Source: VXYL01 sp965199875 (GTDB lineage Bacteria > Pseudomonadota > Gammaproteobacteria > Pseudomonadales > Azotimanducaceae). Taken from it: a stretch of DNA of 64,000 bases. Shown here piece after piece: positions 30,052 to 38,000 of the stretch. The notes beneath the pieces were generated by a model. The model did not search any database. It was not told the DNA's origin and saw nothing but the letters and a program-made list of their open reading frames with translations. The translations under genes and the position numbers were made by a program. Location of the stretch: positions 1,736,001 to 1,800,000 of the forward strand of contig OZ241346.1 in assembly GCA_965199875.1 (NCBI GenBank). Reading direction: 5' to 3'. Numbering within the stretch: position 1 is the stretch's first letter; each line of letters opens with the position of its first letter.

Positions 30052-30570
30052 ATGCGCTTCTTCAACACCGCCGGGCCGGTTCGCGCCGAGGACCTGCGCA
30101 AGCTGCCGACAGCGTTCGCGACGTTCTACCGCGAATACGCCGGGCACTGGCTGCGGCGCCTCAGGGAATACAGCGAGGCGGTGCCGCAGCTGATCCTGCA
30201 GGCCTACCTGCAGCGCATCGTCAACGGTGGCGGGCGCATCGAGCGGGAGTACGGCTTGGGCCGCGGCAGAACGGACCTCCTGGTGCTGTGGCCGCGGGCG
30301 CCCGGCGCACCCTACGACCTGTGGCGGCGCTTCGTGATCGAGTGCAAGGTGCTGCGCGACTCGGACCGCTGGAGTTTGGAGGCCACCATCGAGCGCGGCG
30401 TGGAGCAGACCCTCGGCTACATGGAGCAGTGCAACGCCGAGGAAGGGCATCTGGTGCTGATCGACCAGCGCTCAGCCGAGACCGCCCGCAAGCGAGCGGC
30501 GCACGATGGGGCACCCCCCGGCGAGGAGCGCGAACGCGACGGGCGGCAAGTGACCGTCTGGACGCTGTAG
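30052..30570 (+). pseudogene. AAA-ATPase/nuclease protein lacking its ATPase core
   Basis: A 172-residue frame. The first 13 residues (MRFFNTAGPVRAE) match the conserved start of a family whose members continue with a P-loop (HAPRQTGKT) and a whole ATPase. Here that is followed at once by the family's C-terminal part: FATFYREYAGHWLRRL, QAYLQRIVNGGGRIEREYG, GRGRTDLLVLW and VIECKV, a PD-(D/E)xK nuclease-type core. About 300 residues are missing, yet the frame is open. It may be a decayed gene or a shortened but working nuclease. Confidence 0.68.
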
Positions 30571-30601
30571 CCGCCTCCCGCAGCCACGCGAGGGGACGAA
30601 T

Positions 30602-32752
30602 ATGGATGAATATGAACGAAGTGACGGCCTTGGCAGACTCCTACTGCTGGCGAACCAAGGAGTGGCGTATGCCCAGTTCCAGGTGGGGTACATTTACTTC
30701 CGGCGAGGGGACGACCAAGAAGCCGTGTCATGGTTTCGCAAGGCCGCCGAGCAAGGAGACGTGGACGCCCAGTTGTGGCTTGGAGTCATGTACGCCAACG
30801 GCAAGGGCGTTCCAGAGGACGACCAAGAAGCGGCGTCTTGGTACTACAGGGCCGCCGAGCAGGGGCACGCGGACGCCCAGTTCCGGCTAGGAGTCATGTA
30901 CGCCAACGGCAAGGGCGTTCCAGAGGACGACCAAGAAGCGGCGTCTTGGTACTACAGGGCCGCCGGGCAGGGACACGCGGGCGCCCAGTTCTGGCTTGGA
31001 GTCAGTTACGCTTACGGCTGGGGCGTTCCAGCCGACGACCGGGAAGCGGCGTCTTGGTACTACAGGGCCGCCGAGCAGGGGCACGCGGAAGCCCAGTATA
31101 GTCTTGGACTCAGGTATTCCTACGGCAGGGGCGTTCCAGAGGATGGCCGAGAAGCCGTTTTCTGGTACCGCAAGGCGGCTGAGCAGGGACACGCGGAAGC
31201 CCAGTGCAGCCTTGGCGTCAGTTACGCCGACGGCAAGGGCGTTCCAGAGGACGACGGAGAGGCCGTGTTCTGGTACCGCAAGGCCGCCGAGCAGGGACAC
31301 GCGAGGGCCCAGTGCTACCTAGGACTCATGTACGACGACGGTGGCGAGGGCGTTCCAGCGAACGGCCAAGAAGCCGCGTTCTGGTTTCGCAAGGCCGCAG
31401 AACAGGGAGACGAGGACGCCCAGTTCTACCTAGCACTCCTGTACGCCTACGGCCATGAAGGCGGCCATGAGGGCGTTCCTGCGAACAAGCACGAAGCCGC
31501 GTATTGGTACCGCAAGGCCGCAGAGCAGGGCGACCCGACCGCCCAGCTCAGCCTAGGAGAACTGTACGCCGACGGTGAAGGCGTTCCAGCGGACGACCAA
31601 GAAGCCGCGTTCTGGTTTCGCAAGGCCGCAGAACAGGGGGACGAGGACGCCCAGTTCAGGCTTGGGCTCAGCTACGCCAATGGCGAGGGCGTTCCAGAGG
31701 ACGACGTTCAAGCCTATGCCTGGCTCAATCTCGCCTCCGTAGAAGGAGGTGAAGATGCGCAGCAACAGCGCACCCGCATCCGGCAACGCATGACCTCGGC
31801 GCAAGTCGCCGAGGCGCAGCAACTCAGTCGTCAGCTTGCTGCTTGGATCGCGGGCGACGGCGACGAACCGAGGCCGGCTTCTATCTCCGAAGATCCCTTT
31901 CGCTCTCCCGGTCCATCCTACGATGCGGCGCGCCAAGCGCAGTCGTACCTCGCCCTGCTCGGCTACGACATTGAGTCGATGGACGGGCTGTCCGGCGAGC
32001 GCACAACGGCCGCGGTACGGCAGTTCCAGCAGGACCAGGGCCTAACTCCCACTGGACGAGTCTCCGACGAACTCTTGGTATTGCTCAGGGCGATGGCTGG
32101 CGCTCGGCAGAATCAGCCGGCCGAGCCCGTGGGCAGCGGCAGCGGATTCCTGGTTGGCCGGGACGGATGGGTCGTGACCAACCACCACGTCGTTGATGGC
32201 CATGCCAGAGTGACCGTGAGCCGCGCGGGCACTTCCCACGACGCCACGGTCCAAGTCGTGGAGGCCTTCGACGATCTGGCGCTGCTCAAGGTATCCGTCG
32301 AAGTTGGCGAAGGCGCTGCGTTCGGCGAGTCGCCCAGCGCCAGCCTTGGCGAGGCGACAATGGTGGCGGGCTACCCGCTGCACGGGCTCCTGTCGAAGGA
32401 GTTCAACGTGACGACCGGCAACGTCAGCGCCCTCGCCGGCCCTGGCGACGACCCGAAGCTGCTCCAGATCACCGCGCCGGTGCAGCAGGGCAACAGCGGC
32501 GGCCCGCTGCTCGACGGCGCCGGCAATGTCATCGGCGTGGTGGTGAGCAGGCTGAATGCCGCCCATGCCACGAGAATGACTGGCGACACGCCACAGAACG
32601 TCAATTTCGCCATCAAGGGCGCCGTGGTGCGCAGCTTCCTCGACATCCACGGCGTCGCCTACAACCGGCGACCGTCAAACCAGAAACTCACCCCGGAGCA
32701 GCTCGCCGAGCTGGCGCGCACCTTCACCGTCGCCGTGCATTGCTGGGAGTGA
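30602..32752 (+). CDS. Sel1-repeat, peptidoglycan-binding and trypsin-like protease protein
   Basis: A 716-residue protein. Residues about 18-390 are ten Sel1/TPR-like repeats (pattern AEAQxxLGxxYxxGxGVPxD). Residues about 435-495 are a PG_binding_1 domain (YLALLGYDIESMDGLSGE). Residues about 505-680 are a trypsin-like serine protease with complete triad: His in TNHHVV, Asp in DDLALLK, Ser in QGNSGGP. There is no signal peptide or membrane helix, so it looks cytosolic, which is odd for the last two domains. It starts 31 bases after the shortened ATPase/nuclease gene. Confidence 0.82.
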   Translation: MDEYERSDGLGRLLLLANQGVAYAQFQVGYIYFRRGDDQEAVSWFRKAAEQGDVDAQLWLGVMYANGKGVPEDDQEAASWYYRAAEQGHADAQFRLGVMYANGKGVPEDDQEAASWYYRAAGQGHAGAQFWLGVSYAYGWGVPADDREAASWYYRAAEQGHAEAQYSLGLRYSYGRGVPEDGREAVFWYRKAAEQGHAEAQCSLGVSYADGKGVPEDDGEAVFWYRKAAEQGHARAQCYLGLMYDDGGEGVPANGQEAAFWFRKAAEQGDEDAQFYLALLYAYGHEGGHEGVPANKHEAAYWYRKAAEQGDPTAQLSLGELYADGEGVPADDQEAAFWFRKAAEQGDEDAQFRLGLSYANGEGVPEDDVQAYAWLNLASVEGGEDAQQQRTRIRQRMTSAQVAEAQQLSRQLAAWIAGDGDEPRPASISEDPFRSPGPSYDAARQAQSYLALLGYDIESMDGLSGERTTAAVRQFQQDQGLTPTGRVSDELLVLLRAMAGARQNQPAEPVGSGSGFLVGRDGWVVTNHHVVDGHARVTVSRAGTSHDATVQVVEAFDDLALLKVSVEVGEGAAFGESPSASLGEATMVAGYPLHGLLSKEFNVTTGNVSALAGPGDDPKLLQITAPVQQGNSGGPLLDGAGNVIGVVVSRLNAAHATRMTGDTPQNVNFAIKGAVVRSFLDIHGVAYNRRPSNQKLTPEQLAELARTFTVAVHCWE
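30660..31740 (+). repeat. 108-bp tandem Sel1-coding repeats
   Basis: Ten consecutive units, mostly 108 bp (36 codons), some with small in-frame insertions (units 7 and 8). Units 2 and 3 are nearly identical at the DNA level, as are long stretches of units 5 and 6, which points to recent duplication or conversion. They code for protein repeats and are not a CRISPR array. Confidence 0.85.
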
Positions 32753-32892
32753 GGTGCCGACACTCTATGGCGCTTGGCCTCGTCCTATTTCGGTGCTTCG
32801 GCAAGCCCAGTCGGTCGCGCTCGAAGCGCGGCGCGTCGTAGCGTGGGTGCGACCCTCGTGATCAGGTGCTTCGCAACCTTCCACAGGCAGGA

Positions 32893-33264
32893 TTATTGTG
32901 CCGCCGCGCCGCTCTGCCAGTCCCGCAATGCCGCTGCAAGTTCATCGAGCTCCTGCAACAGCGCGTGCCACATCGTCCGCCATCGTTGTTCAAGGGGTTC
33001 GCTGGGTTGTGCGACGGACTTCGACAAGCCGGTTAGCCTGTTGCAGGCATCGACGACCCTCGCCAATTCAGCATCCGCGTCTACGGGCTTCGACAATGCC
33101 GAGGGACGATCCGGCTTAGGCATGCCCAAGGCGGAGCAGACCAAGCGTGTGGCATCAAGGGTCAGCCTTGCGATGCGAGACCGTGCGGCATAGGGCGTGG
33201 TTTGGCCCTCCGCAACCTCCTTGACTTTGTCGATCTGGCGCAGGCATCTCGCAATGTCATTCAT
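32893..33264 (-). CDS. Small helical protein, partner of the nucleotidyltransferase
   Basis: A 123-residue, mostly helical protein of no recognised family (MNDIARCLRQIDKVKEVAEG at the start; LEQRWRTMWHALLQELDELAAAL near the end, shown as LEQRWRTMWHALL). Its ATG overlaps the stop of the upstream nucleotidyltransferase (ATGA), so the two are translationally coupled. It could be a HEPN-like or regulatory partner, but no Rx4-6H motif is seen. The 140 bases between it and the convergent protease gene hold nothing clear. Confidence 0.62.
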   Translation of the reverse strand: MNDIARCLRQIDKVKEVAEGQTTPYAARSRIARLTLDATRLVCSALGMPKPDRPSALSKPVDADAELARVVDACNRLTGLSKSVAQPSEPLEQRWRTMWHALLQELDELAAALRDWQSGAAAQ

Positions 33265-33923
33265 GGAACGATGTCCTCCAAGCCCTCAACGAACCTCTGT
33301 GCCCGGTGGAGCCAGACTTCGGCAGCCACCGGACGTAGCGTACTCCTCTGCAAGCGACCATCGCAATACAGGCGGTACATGTACAAGCGCTCGAAATCCA
33401 CCATGCTGACCGCCAAACCCGCAGCAGCGGCGAAGGATTCCACCGGGGCCAGCCGTCCGAACGTCGGGTTGCCGAGCAGCCAGCAGCCCAATATCGACCC
33501 GTGTCTGATCACCGTACCCAGCACGGACAACTCGAACGCCTTGGCACCCCCGTACCGTAGCGACTCGGCAACGTCGCCGAGCACTGTCTTGAAGCCCTGC
33601 ACATCCCTTCGAGCCAGCGTGTACTCCCCAAGCTCGTCGAGAACAGTGCGGAGTTGCCCTCTGCATGCGTCGTTTTCGTACAGTGGGCGTCCTTCGAGTC
33701 GGACATGGTGCAGAAACAGCGACCCGTACCCTGCCATGCCGACAATCTCATCCCAAGAGTATCGGCTAATGGACGCTCTGTGGAAGTCGAGGCCGGCGGC
33801 GCTCATCACGGTTCCAAGTTCCCCTGTTTCGGGACCGACCACCAGCACGTCGAAGTCACTCAGACGATCTGCGTCCCCACGTGCAACGGACCCATACTCC
33901 CAAACCGACCAGCCATGCGTCAT
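33261..33923 (-). CDS. MNT-type nucleotidyltransferase with helical C-terminal domain
   Basis: A 220-residue protein. The N-terminus has the minimal nucleotidyltransferase signature WEYGSVARGDADRLSDFDVLVVG (shown as GSVARGDAD and SDFDVLVVG): the GS motif and two metal-binding aspartates. The rest (about residues 100-220) is helical and HEPN-like in outline. Such enzymes add nucleotides to proteins or act in toxin-antitoxin pairs. ATG at 33923 overlaps the upstream stop and its own stop overlaps the downstream start. The open frame runs further upstream, but those residues belong to another gene's coding strand. Confidence 0.78.
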   Translation of the reverse strand: MTHGWSVWEYGSVARGDADRLSDFDVLVVGPETGELGTVMSAAGLDFHRASISRYSWDEIVGMAGYGSLFLHHVRLEGRPLYENDACRGQLRTVLDELGEYTLARRDVQGFKTVLGDVAESLRYGGAKAFELSVLGTVIRHGSILGCWLLGNPTFGRLAPVESFAAAAGLAVSMVDFERLYMYRLYCDGRLQRSTLRPVAAEVWLHRAQRFVEGLEDIVP

Positions 33924-34620
33924 CTGTGCAGACTCCAACGAAAGACGTACGCAGCGAACAACGCCAAAGTGACCGATCCGAATATGGCTTCCACAACTAC
34001 GAGCGAGTACCCAATCCAGCCAGATGCACTGATAGTAGAAGAAACGCCGACTGGCAGCGCATTCACTGCACTGAAGTAGAGATAGTCCCACAAGTCAAGG
34101 CTTGCCCCGTCGTTGCGTGTCAAATCTGCTAACAACCAATAGAGGAAGGGAAATACGAGCACTACAACCAGAAACAGGTTTCTCAACAAGACGATCAGTC
34201 GTTCGCCATATCCCCACAACCAGCCGTTCATTTTGCTCAACATCCACTGGCAGCCAGCTCGGAACCTGCGACCGGTAAAGTGAGTTATATACCACTCCGA
34301 CTCACCAGTGATGCCGTTCCAAAGATGCTCTTCCCGGGCCTCCACTTCCAGCCTTCGGTAGCGCCGAGTTTCGTCCGACAGACCGAGATCCGCAGACTGT
34401 ATTGCGAGATTCCTGCATAGTTGCTCCTTTAGATTTGGAGCGCTCGGCAGCGAGTGTTCCATCTCCGAGAACGGTACTTGGCAAGACTTGAACAGGCTGT
34501 ACTTGAAGTCGCAGGTATTAAGACTGACATAGGGAAACTGGCAGTCGTAGAAACGACAGCCCGTAAACGTGCAGTTCTTTAGCGTCGTACGCCGAAAGTA
34601 ACAACCGAGGAAGGTCACTG
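33920..34620 (-). pseudogene. Pentapeptide-repeat channel-like protein, C-terminal part (cut by IS)
   Basis: About 232 residues. They begin in pentapeptide-type repeats (TFLGCYFRRTTLKNCTFTGC, about residues 2-50), pass through a linker, then have two transmembrane helices (about 137-160 and 195-225). Between the helices is a pore-loop-like segment YFSAVNALPVGVSS, as in two-helix K+ channels but without the TVGYG filter. The N-terminal part lies on the far side of the IS element at 35883-36139. A GTG at 34618 could restart translation. Its stop overlaps the nucleotidyltransferase start. Confidence 0.75.
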
Positions 34621-35882
34621 CTGTCCCATTAACTTGGAGAAATTAGGAGGCTTGGATCGTCCAGTGCGGTATGATTGCGTTCGAGAAAACCAATCGAAAC
34701 ACAGGAGATCCAAGCCGTGGCGCACAATAGCACGATATTCGGGCAGTTGCTCAAGCTGTTGCCGAGACATGAATTCGACAAGCTGGCGGAGAAGCACAAG
34801 ACGGGGCGGATGTCGCGCAAGCTGACGCGGTGGGGCCAGTTCGTGGCGATGGGGGCGGCGCAGCTGACGGGGCGCTGCAGCCTTCGGGACATCGTGTCGA
34901 ACCTGTCGGCGCAGTCGCGCAAGCTGTACCACCTGGGGGTGGGCGAGGTGTCGCGGTCGTCGCTGGCGCGGGTGAACGCGGAGAAGCCGTGGCAGTTGTA
35001 CCGGGAGCTGTTCGGCGTGCTGCTGGGGCGCTGCCGGCCGATGTCGCCGGGGCACGGGTTCCGGTTCAAGAACCCGCTGTACTCGCTGGACTCGACGGTG
35101 GTCGATCTGTGCCTGTCGGTGTTTCCGTGGGCGAAGTTCCGGCGGACGAAGGGCGGGGTGAAGGCGCACGTGGCGCTGGACCACGCGGGTCACCTGCCGG
35201 CGTTCATGACGGTGACGGACGCCAGGACGTCGGACATCGAGGCGGCGCGGGCGCTGCGCCTGCCGAAGGGGAGCATCGTCGCGGCGGACCGGGCGTACAT
35301 GGACTTCCATTGGATCAACTCGTTGATTCTGCAAGGTGTTTTCCTGGTGACGCGGCTCAAGAGGCGGATCAAGCACCGCGTCGTGGAGCGGCGGGAAGTC
35401 AACGAGCGGCTGGGCGTCACGTCCGACCAGACGATCGAGCTCACCAGCGCGCGGGGCCGCAAGCGGTGCCCGCACCGGCTGCGCCGGATCGGCTACCGCG
35501 ACCCCGCGACGGGGAAGCACTGCGTCTTCCTGACGACGAACTTCGAGCTGTCGGCGAAGACCATCGCGGACATCTACAAGGCGCGCTGGCAGGTGGAGCT
35601 GTTCTTCAAGTGGATCAAGCAGAACCTGAAGGTGAAGAGCTTCGTGGGCACGTCGCGCAACGCCGTGCTGACGCAGCTGTGGATCGCCGTGTGCATGTAC
35701 CTGCTGGTGTGCTACGTGAAGTTCCTCAGCCGCGGAGGCTGGAAGCTCGTCGGAATCCTGCGCCTTCTGCAGCTCAGCCTGTTCGAGCGGCGCTCCCTCG
35801 ACGACCTGCTCGGAAACAACACTCAGGACCCGCCGACCTGTCCGCAAACCGAGATGAAGTTCGCGTGGAGTTAATGGGACAG
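34621..35882 (+). mobile_element. IS4-family insertion sequence
   Basis: A 1262-bp element bounded by perfect 14-bp inverted repeats CTGTCCCATTAACT, extendable by one G/C outside. It holds one transposase gene reading rightward. It lies inside a leftward pentapeptide-repeat gene. No clear target-site duplication was found; the similar GAGGAAGGT strings on both sides come from the host gene's own repeats. The element looks intact. Confidence 0.9.
34717..35874 (+). CDS. IS4-family transposase
   Basis: A 385-residue DDE transposase with a DUF4372-type N-terminus (NSTIFGQLLKLLPRHEFDKL). Catalytic-type residues: Asp in YSLDSTVVDL, Asp in IVAADRAYMDF, and Glu in the IYKARWQVELFFKWIKQ block. The start is GTG at 34717 with AGGAG seven bases upstream. 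Full length, no stops, so probably active. Codons are strongly G/C-ending, as in the surrounding chromosome. Confidence 0.92.
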   Translation: MAHNSTIFGQLLKLLPRHEFDKLAEKHKTGRMSRKLTRWGQFVAMGAAQLTGRCSLRDIVSNLSAQSRKLYHLGVGEVSRSSLARVNAEKPWQLYRELFGVLLGRCRPMSPGHGFRFKNPLYSLDSTVVDLCLSVFPWAKFRRTKGGVKAHVALDHAGHLPAFMTVTDARTSDIEAARALRLPKGSIVAADRAYMDFHWINSLILQGVFLVTRLKRRIKHRVVERREVNERLGVTSDQTIELTSARGRKRCPHRLRRIGYRDPATGKHCVFLTTNFELSAKTIADIYKARWQVELFFKWIKQNLKVKSFVGTSRNAVLTQLWIAVCMYLLVCYVKFLSRGGWKLVGILRLLQLSLFERRSLDDLLGNNTQDPPTCPQTEMKFAWS

Positions 35883-36139
35883 CAATGGAGGAAGGTGCAG
35901 TGCAGGAATTGGCAATCTTGAAAAGTGGCGCCTTTGAAACTCGCATCGACGAACGTGCAATGTCGATAGTTGGCACTGCCGATCGCTTCGTCGTCCAAAC
36001 GAGCGTCGGAAAACGTGCGGTCTTCCGCCTCGTATGGTTCTTCGAACTTCGCCGTTGGGCGATAGATTGGATACATCACGCTCTCGCCAGTTGTCAGAAC
36101 GCCGCGTGTGGAACAGTCGGCGTAGATGGGCAGTCCCAC
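35883..36139 (-). pseudogene. Pentapeptide-repeat channel-like protein, N-terminal part (cut by IS)
   Basis: Reading leftward from an ATG at 36139 (or one at 36076, MYPIYRP) the frame gives FEEPYEAEDRTFSDARLDD, then repeats ANYRHCTFVDASFKGATF and DCQFLHCTFLHC, directly ending at the inverted repeat of the IS. The repeat pattern matches the start of the fragment on the other side. Together they would make a protein of about 320 residues. Confidence 0.75.
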
Positions 36140-36497
36140 CAGATAGGAGCCTAGCTGGCTCGTCGGGGCATTGCAACCTCAACGGCGCATCGCCGGCCAG
36201 CTTCCCCGCGGTCGCCGAGCCGCCCTCGCTTGCCGCGCCCGCCCATGTCGCACTCCCGAAGGGTGCCCATATGGCGGCGGCAGTCGGCGCGTGTCGGGTG
36301 CGTGTCGCGGTGGCGGAGGAGGCGTGGAGGGCGACCTGCGCCATGACGAGGGTCGGCAAGGGTACGCGAAGAACCGACGTGCCGAAGGCGGTGTGGCAGT
36401 CTACGGCAAGTTGGTGCCGCTCAACCGCCTTTGGCCGCAGGTGCGCCGTTGCAGTGGCGTCCTTCGCGCCAAAGCGGTAAAGTATGCGCCTTGATTG
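36140..36497. other. Gap upstream of the split gene and of the tRNA
   Basis: 358 bases, very GC-rich in the middle. Open frames here have no recognisable domain or convincing ribosome site. It should hold the promoter of the leftward pentapeptide-repeat operon and that of the tRNA; a TAAAGT box at 36478 is suitably placed for the tRNA, but no good -35 accompanies it. Confidence 0.5.
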
Positions 36498-36574
36498 GCC
36501 GGAATAGCTCAGCACGGCAGAGCAACTGATTCGTAATCAGTAGGTCGGCGGTTCAAGTCCGCCTTCCGGCACCA
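36498..36574 (+). tRNA. tRNA-Thr (anticodon CGT)
   Basis: A full cloverleaf: acceptor GCCGGAA/TTCCGGC, D-arm GCTC/GAGC, anticodon stem ACTGA/TCAGT with loop TTCGTAA giving anticodon CGT (reads ACG), T-arm GGCGG-TTCAAGT-CCGCC, and encoded CCA at 36572-36574. Its 3' third is overlapped on the other strand by the end of nadC. Confidence 0.93.
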
Positions 36575-37428
36575 TCCTCGGTTCCCGCCGGCTCGGTGTG
36601 GACGATGCGCATGGTCAGGTCCAGCGGGTCGACGTTCTTGGTGAGTTTGCCCACGGAAATGTAGTCGACGCCGGTTTGGGCCACGGTCGCTACCGTGTCC
36701 AGGGTGATGCCGCCGGATGCTTCCAAGGGCACTCGGCCGTCGGCCTGCTTGACCGCCACCCGCAGGGCATGCAGCGAGAAGTTGTCCAGCAGCACGCGGT
36801 CGGCGCTGGCGTCGATGGCCTCGGCCAGCTGCGCCTCGTTCTCCACTTCCACCTGAACCGGCTTGTCCGGATTCAGGCGCCTGGCTTGGCGGACGGCCGC
36901 TGCGATGCTGCCCGCGGCGGCGATGTGGTTCTCCTTCAGCAGGTAGGCGTCGAACAAGCCCAGGCGGTGATTGCGGGCGCCGCCCACGCGCACGGCGTAC
37001 TTCTGCGCGGCGCGCAGTCCTGGCAGGGTTTTGCGCGTGTCGAGGATCACGGCGGCGGTGTCTGCGACGGCCAGGACGAACTGCCGCGAGCGGGTGGCGG
37101 TCGCCGAGAGCAGCTGCATGAAGTTCATCGCGGTGCGCTCGATGGTGAGCAGGGCGCGGGCGGGGCCGGAGAGTTCGACCAGCACGTCGCCGGGCGAGAC
37201 TTCCTGGCCATCGGCCACGCGCCAGTTCAGCTGGATGTTCGGCTGCACCTGGCGGCAGGTCTCCTCCACCCAGGGCCGGCCGCAGAACACGCCGCGGTCG
37301 CGGGTGGCCACCTGGGCCACGGCCTGGGTGCAGGGCGGAATCAGCGCCGCGGTGATGTCGCCGGGGCCGACGTCCTCGCGCAGTGCGGCGGTGACATCGC
37401 GTTTGACGGATTCGGCGTCCGGTTCCAT
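36553..37428 (-). CDS. nadC: Nicotinate-nucleotide pyrophosphorylase (carboxylating)
   Basis: A 291-residue quinolinate phosphoribosyltransferase for de novo NAD synthesis. Landmarks are LLTIERTAMNFMQLLSATAT, LDTRKTLPGLR, YAVRVGGARNHRLGLFD, LLKENHI, EVENEAQL, LLDNFS and EASGGITL. The last seven codons and the TGA read through the antisense of the tRNA-Thr T-arm, so the stop codon comes from the conserved T-loop. It is divergent from ampD with only 11 bases between the two start codons. Confidence 0.96.
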   Translation of the reverse strand: MEPDAESVKRDVTAALREDVGPGDITAALIPPCTQAVAQVATRDRGVFCGRPWVEETCRQVQPNIQLNWRVADGQEVSPGDVLVELSGPARALLTIERTAMNFMQLLSATATRSRQFVLAVADTAAVILDTRKTLPGLRAAQKYAVRVGGARNHRLGLFDAYLLKENHIAAAGSIAAAVRQARRLNPDKPVQVEVENEAQLAEAIDASADRVLLDNFSLHALRVAVKQADGRVPLEASGGITLDTVATVAQTGVDYISVGKLTKNVDPLDLTMRIVHTEPAGTEDGAGRRT

Positions 37429-37442
37429 ATTGGCAGTATATG
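37426..37442. promoter_or_regulatory. Minimal divergent nadC/ampD start region, likely leaderless
   Basis: The nadC ATG (37428, minus) is preceded by GCCAAT and then TATACT, a good -10 box only 6 bases away, so transcription would start at or next to the ATG. The ampD ATG (37440, plus) overlaps that box and has CATATT eight bases upstream. No ribosome site fits in the 11-base gap. No clear -35 was found. Confidence 0.45.
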
Positions 37443-37991
37443 TTCACCGTCACCGACGATCATTGGCTGCGCGGCGTCAAGCGGCTTGCCTCGCCGAACT
37501 GCGATGCCAGGCCGAACGAGGACGACATCTCGCTGCTGGTGGTGCATGGCATCTCGCTGCCGCCGGGATCGTTCGGCACGGGCCTGGTGGAAGCGCTGTT
37601 TACCAACACGCTGGACGTCGCGGCGCATCCGGGGCTGGCCGAACTTGGCGGGCTGCGCGTTTCGAGCCACCTGTTGATTTCCCGGCGCGGCCGCATCGTC
37701 CAGTTCGTGCCGTTCCATCGCCGGGCGTGGCACGCTGGGAAGTCCAGCTACGGCGGGCGAAGGGGCTGCAACGACTTTGCCATCGGCATCGAACTCGAAG
37801 GCACCGACGACACGCGGTATGCCAACGTGCAGTACCAGCGGCTGGCGGCGGCGATCAAGGCGTTGTTTCGGCGCTATCCGGCCCTCTCTCCATCCCGAGT
37901 GGTCGGCCACGCCGAGGTGGCGCCGGGCAGAAAGACGGATCCGGGCCCGGCCTTCGACTGGCCACGCCTGCTTGGCAGCCTGGTTCGCTGA
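37440..37991 (+). CDS. ampD: 1,6-anhydro-N-acetylmuramyl-L-alanine amidase AmpD
   Basis: A 183-residue cytosolic zinc amidase for peptidoglycan recycling; its loss typically raises AmpC beta-lactamase through muropeptide build-up. Landmarks are LLVVHGISLPPGSFG with the first zinc histidine, SSHLLISRRG, FAIGIELEG, and VVGHAEVAPGRKTDPGP with the second histidine and the aspartate. It is divergent from nadC, the usual pairing in gammaproteobacteria. The ROK gene follows after 9 bases. Confidence 0.95.
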   Translation: MFTVTDDHWLRGVKRLASPNCDARPNEDDISLLVVHGISLPPGSFGTGLVEALFTNTLDVAAHPGLAELGGLRVSSHLLISRRGRIVQFVPFHRRAWHAGKSSYGGRRGCNDFAIGIELEGTDDTRYANVQYQRLAAAIKALFRRYPALSPSRVVGHAEVAPGRKTDPGPAFDWPRLLGSLVR

Positions 37992-38000
37992 CCCAACGAC

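Noticed and set aside
30660..31740. Regular repeats resembling a CRISPR array
   Set aside because: The period is 108 bp, all units are in frame and encode Sel1 repeats, and there are no unique spacers.
34606..35900. Target-site duplication of the IS
   Set aside because: GAGGAAGGT appears on both sides but not next to the inverted repeats, and it is explained by the pentapeptide codons of the host gene. No adjacent direct repeat could be seen.
36140..36497. Open frames between the split gene and the tRNA
   Set aside because: No domain, no convincing ribosome site and composition like shadow frames.
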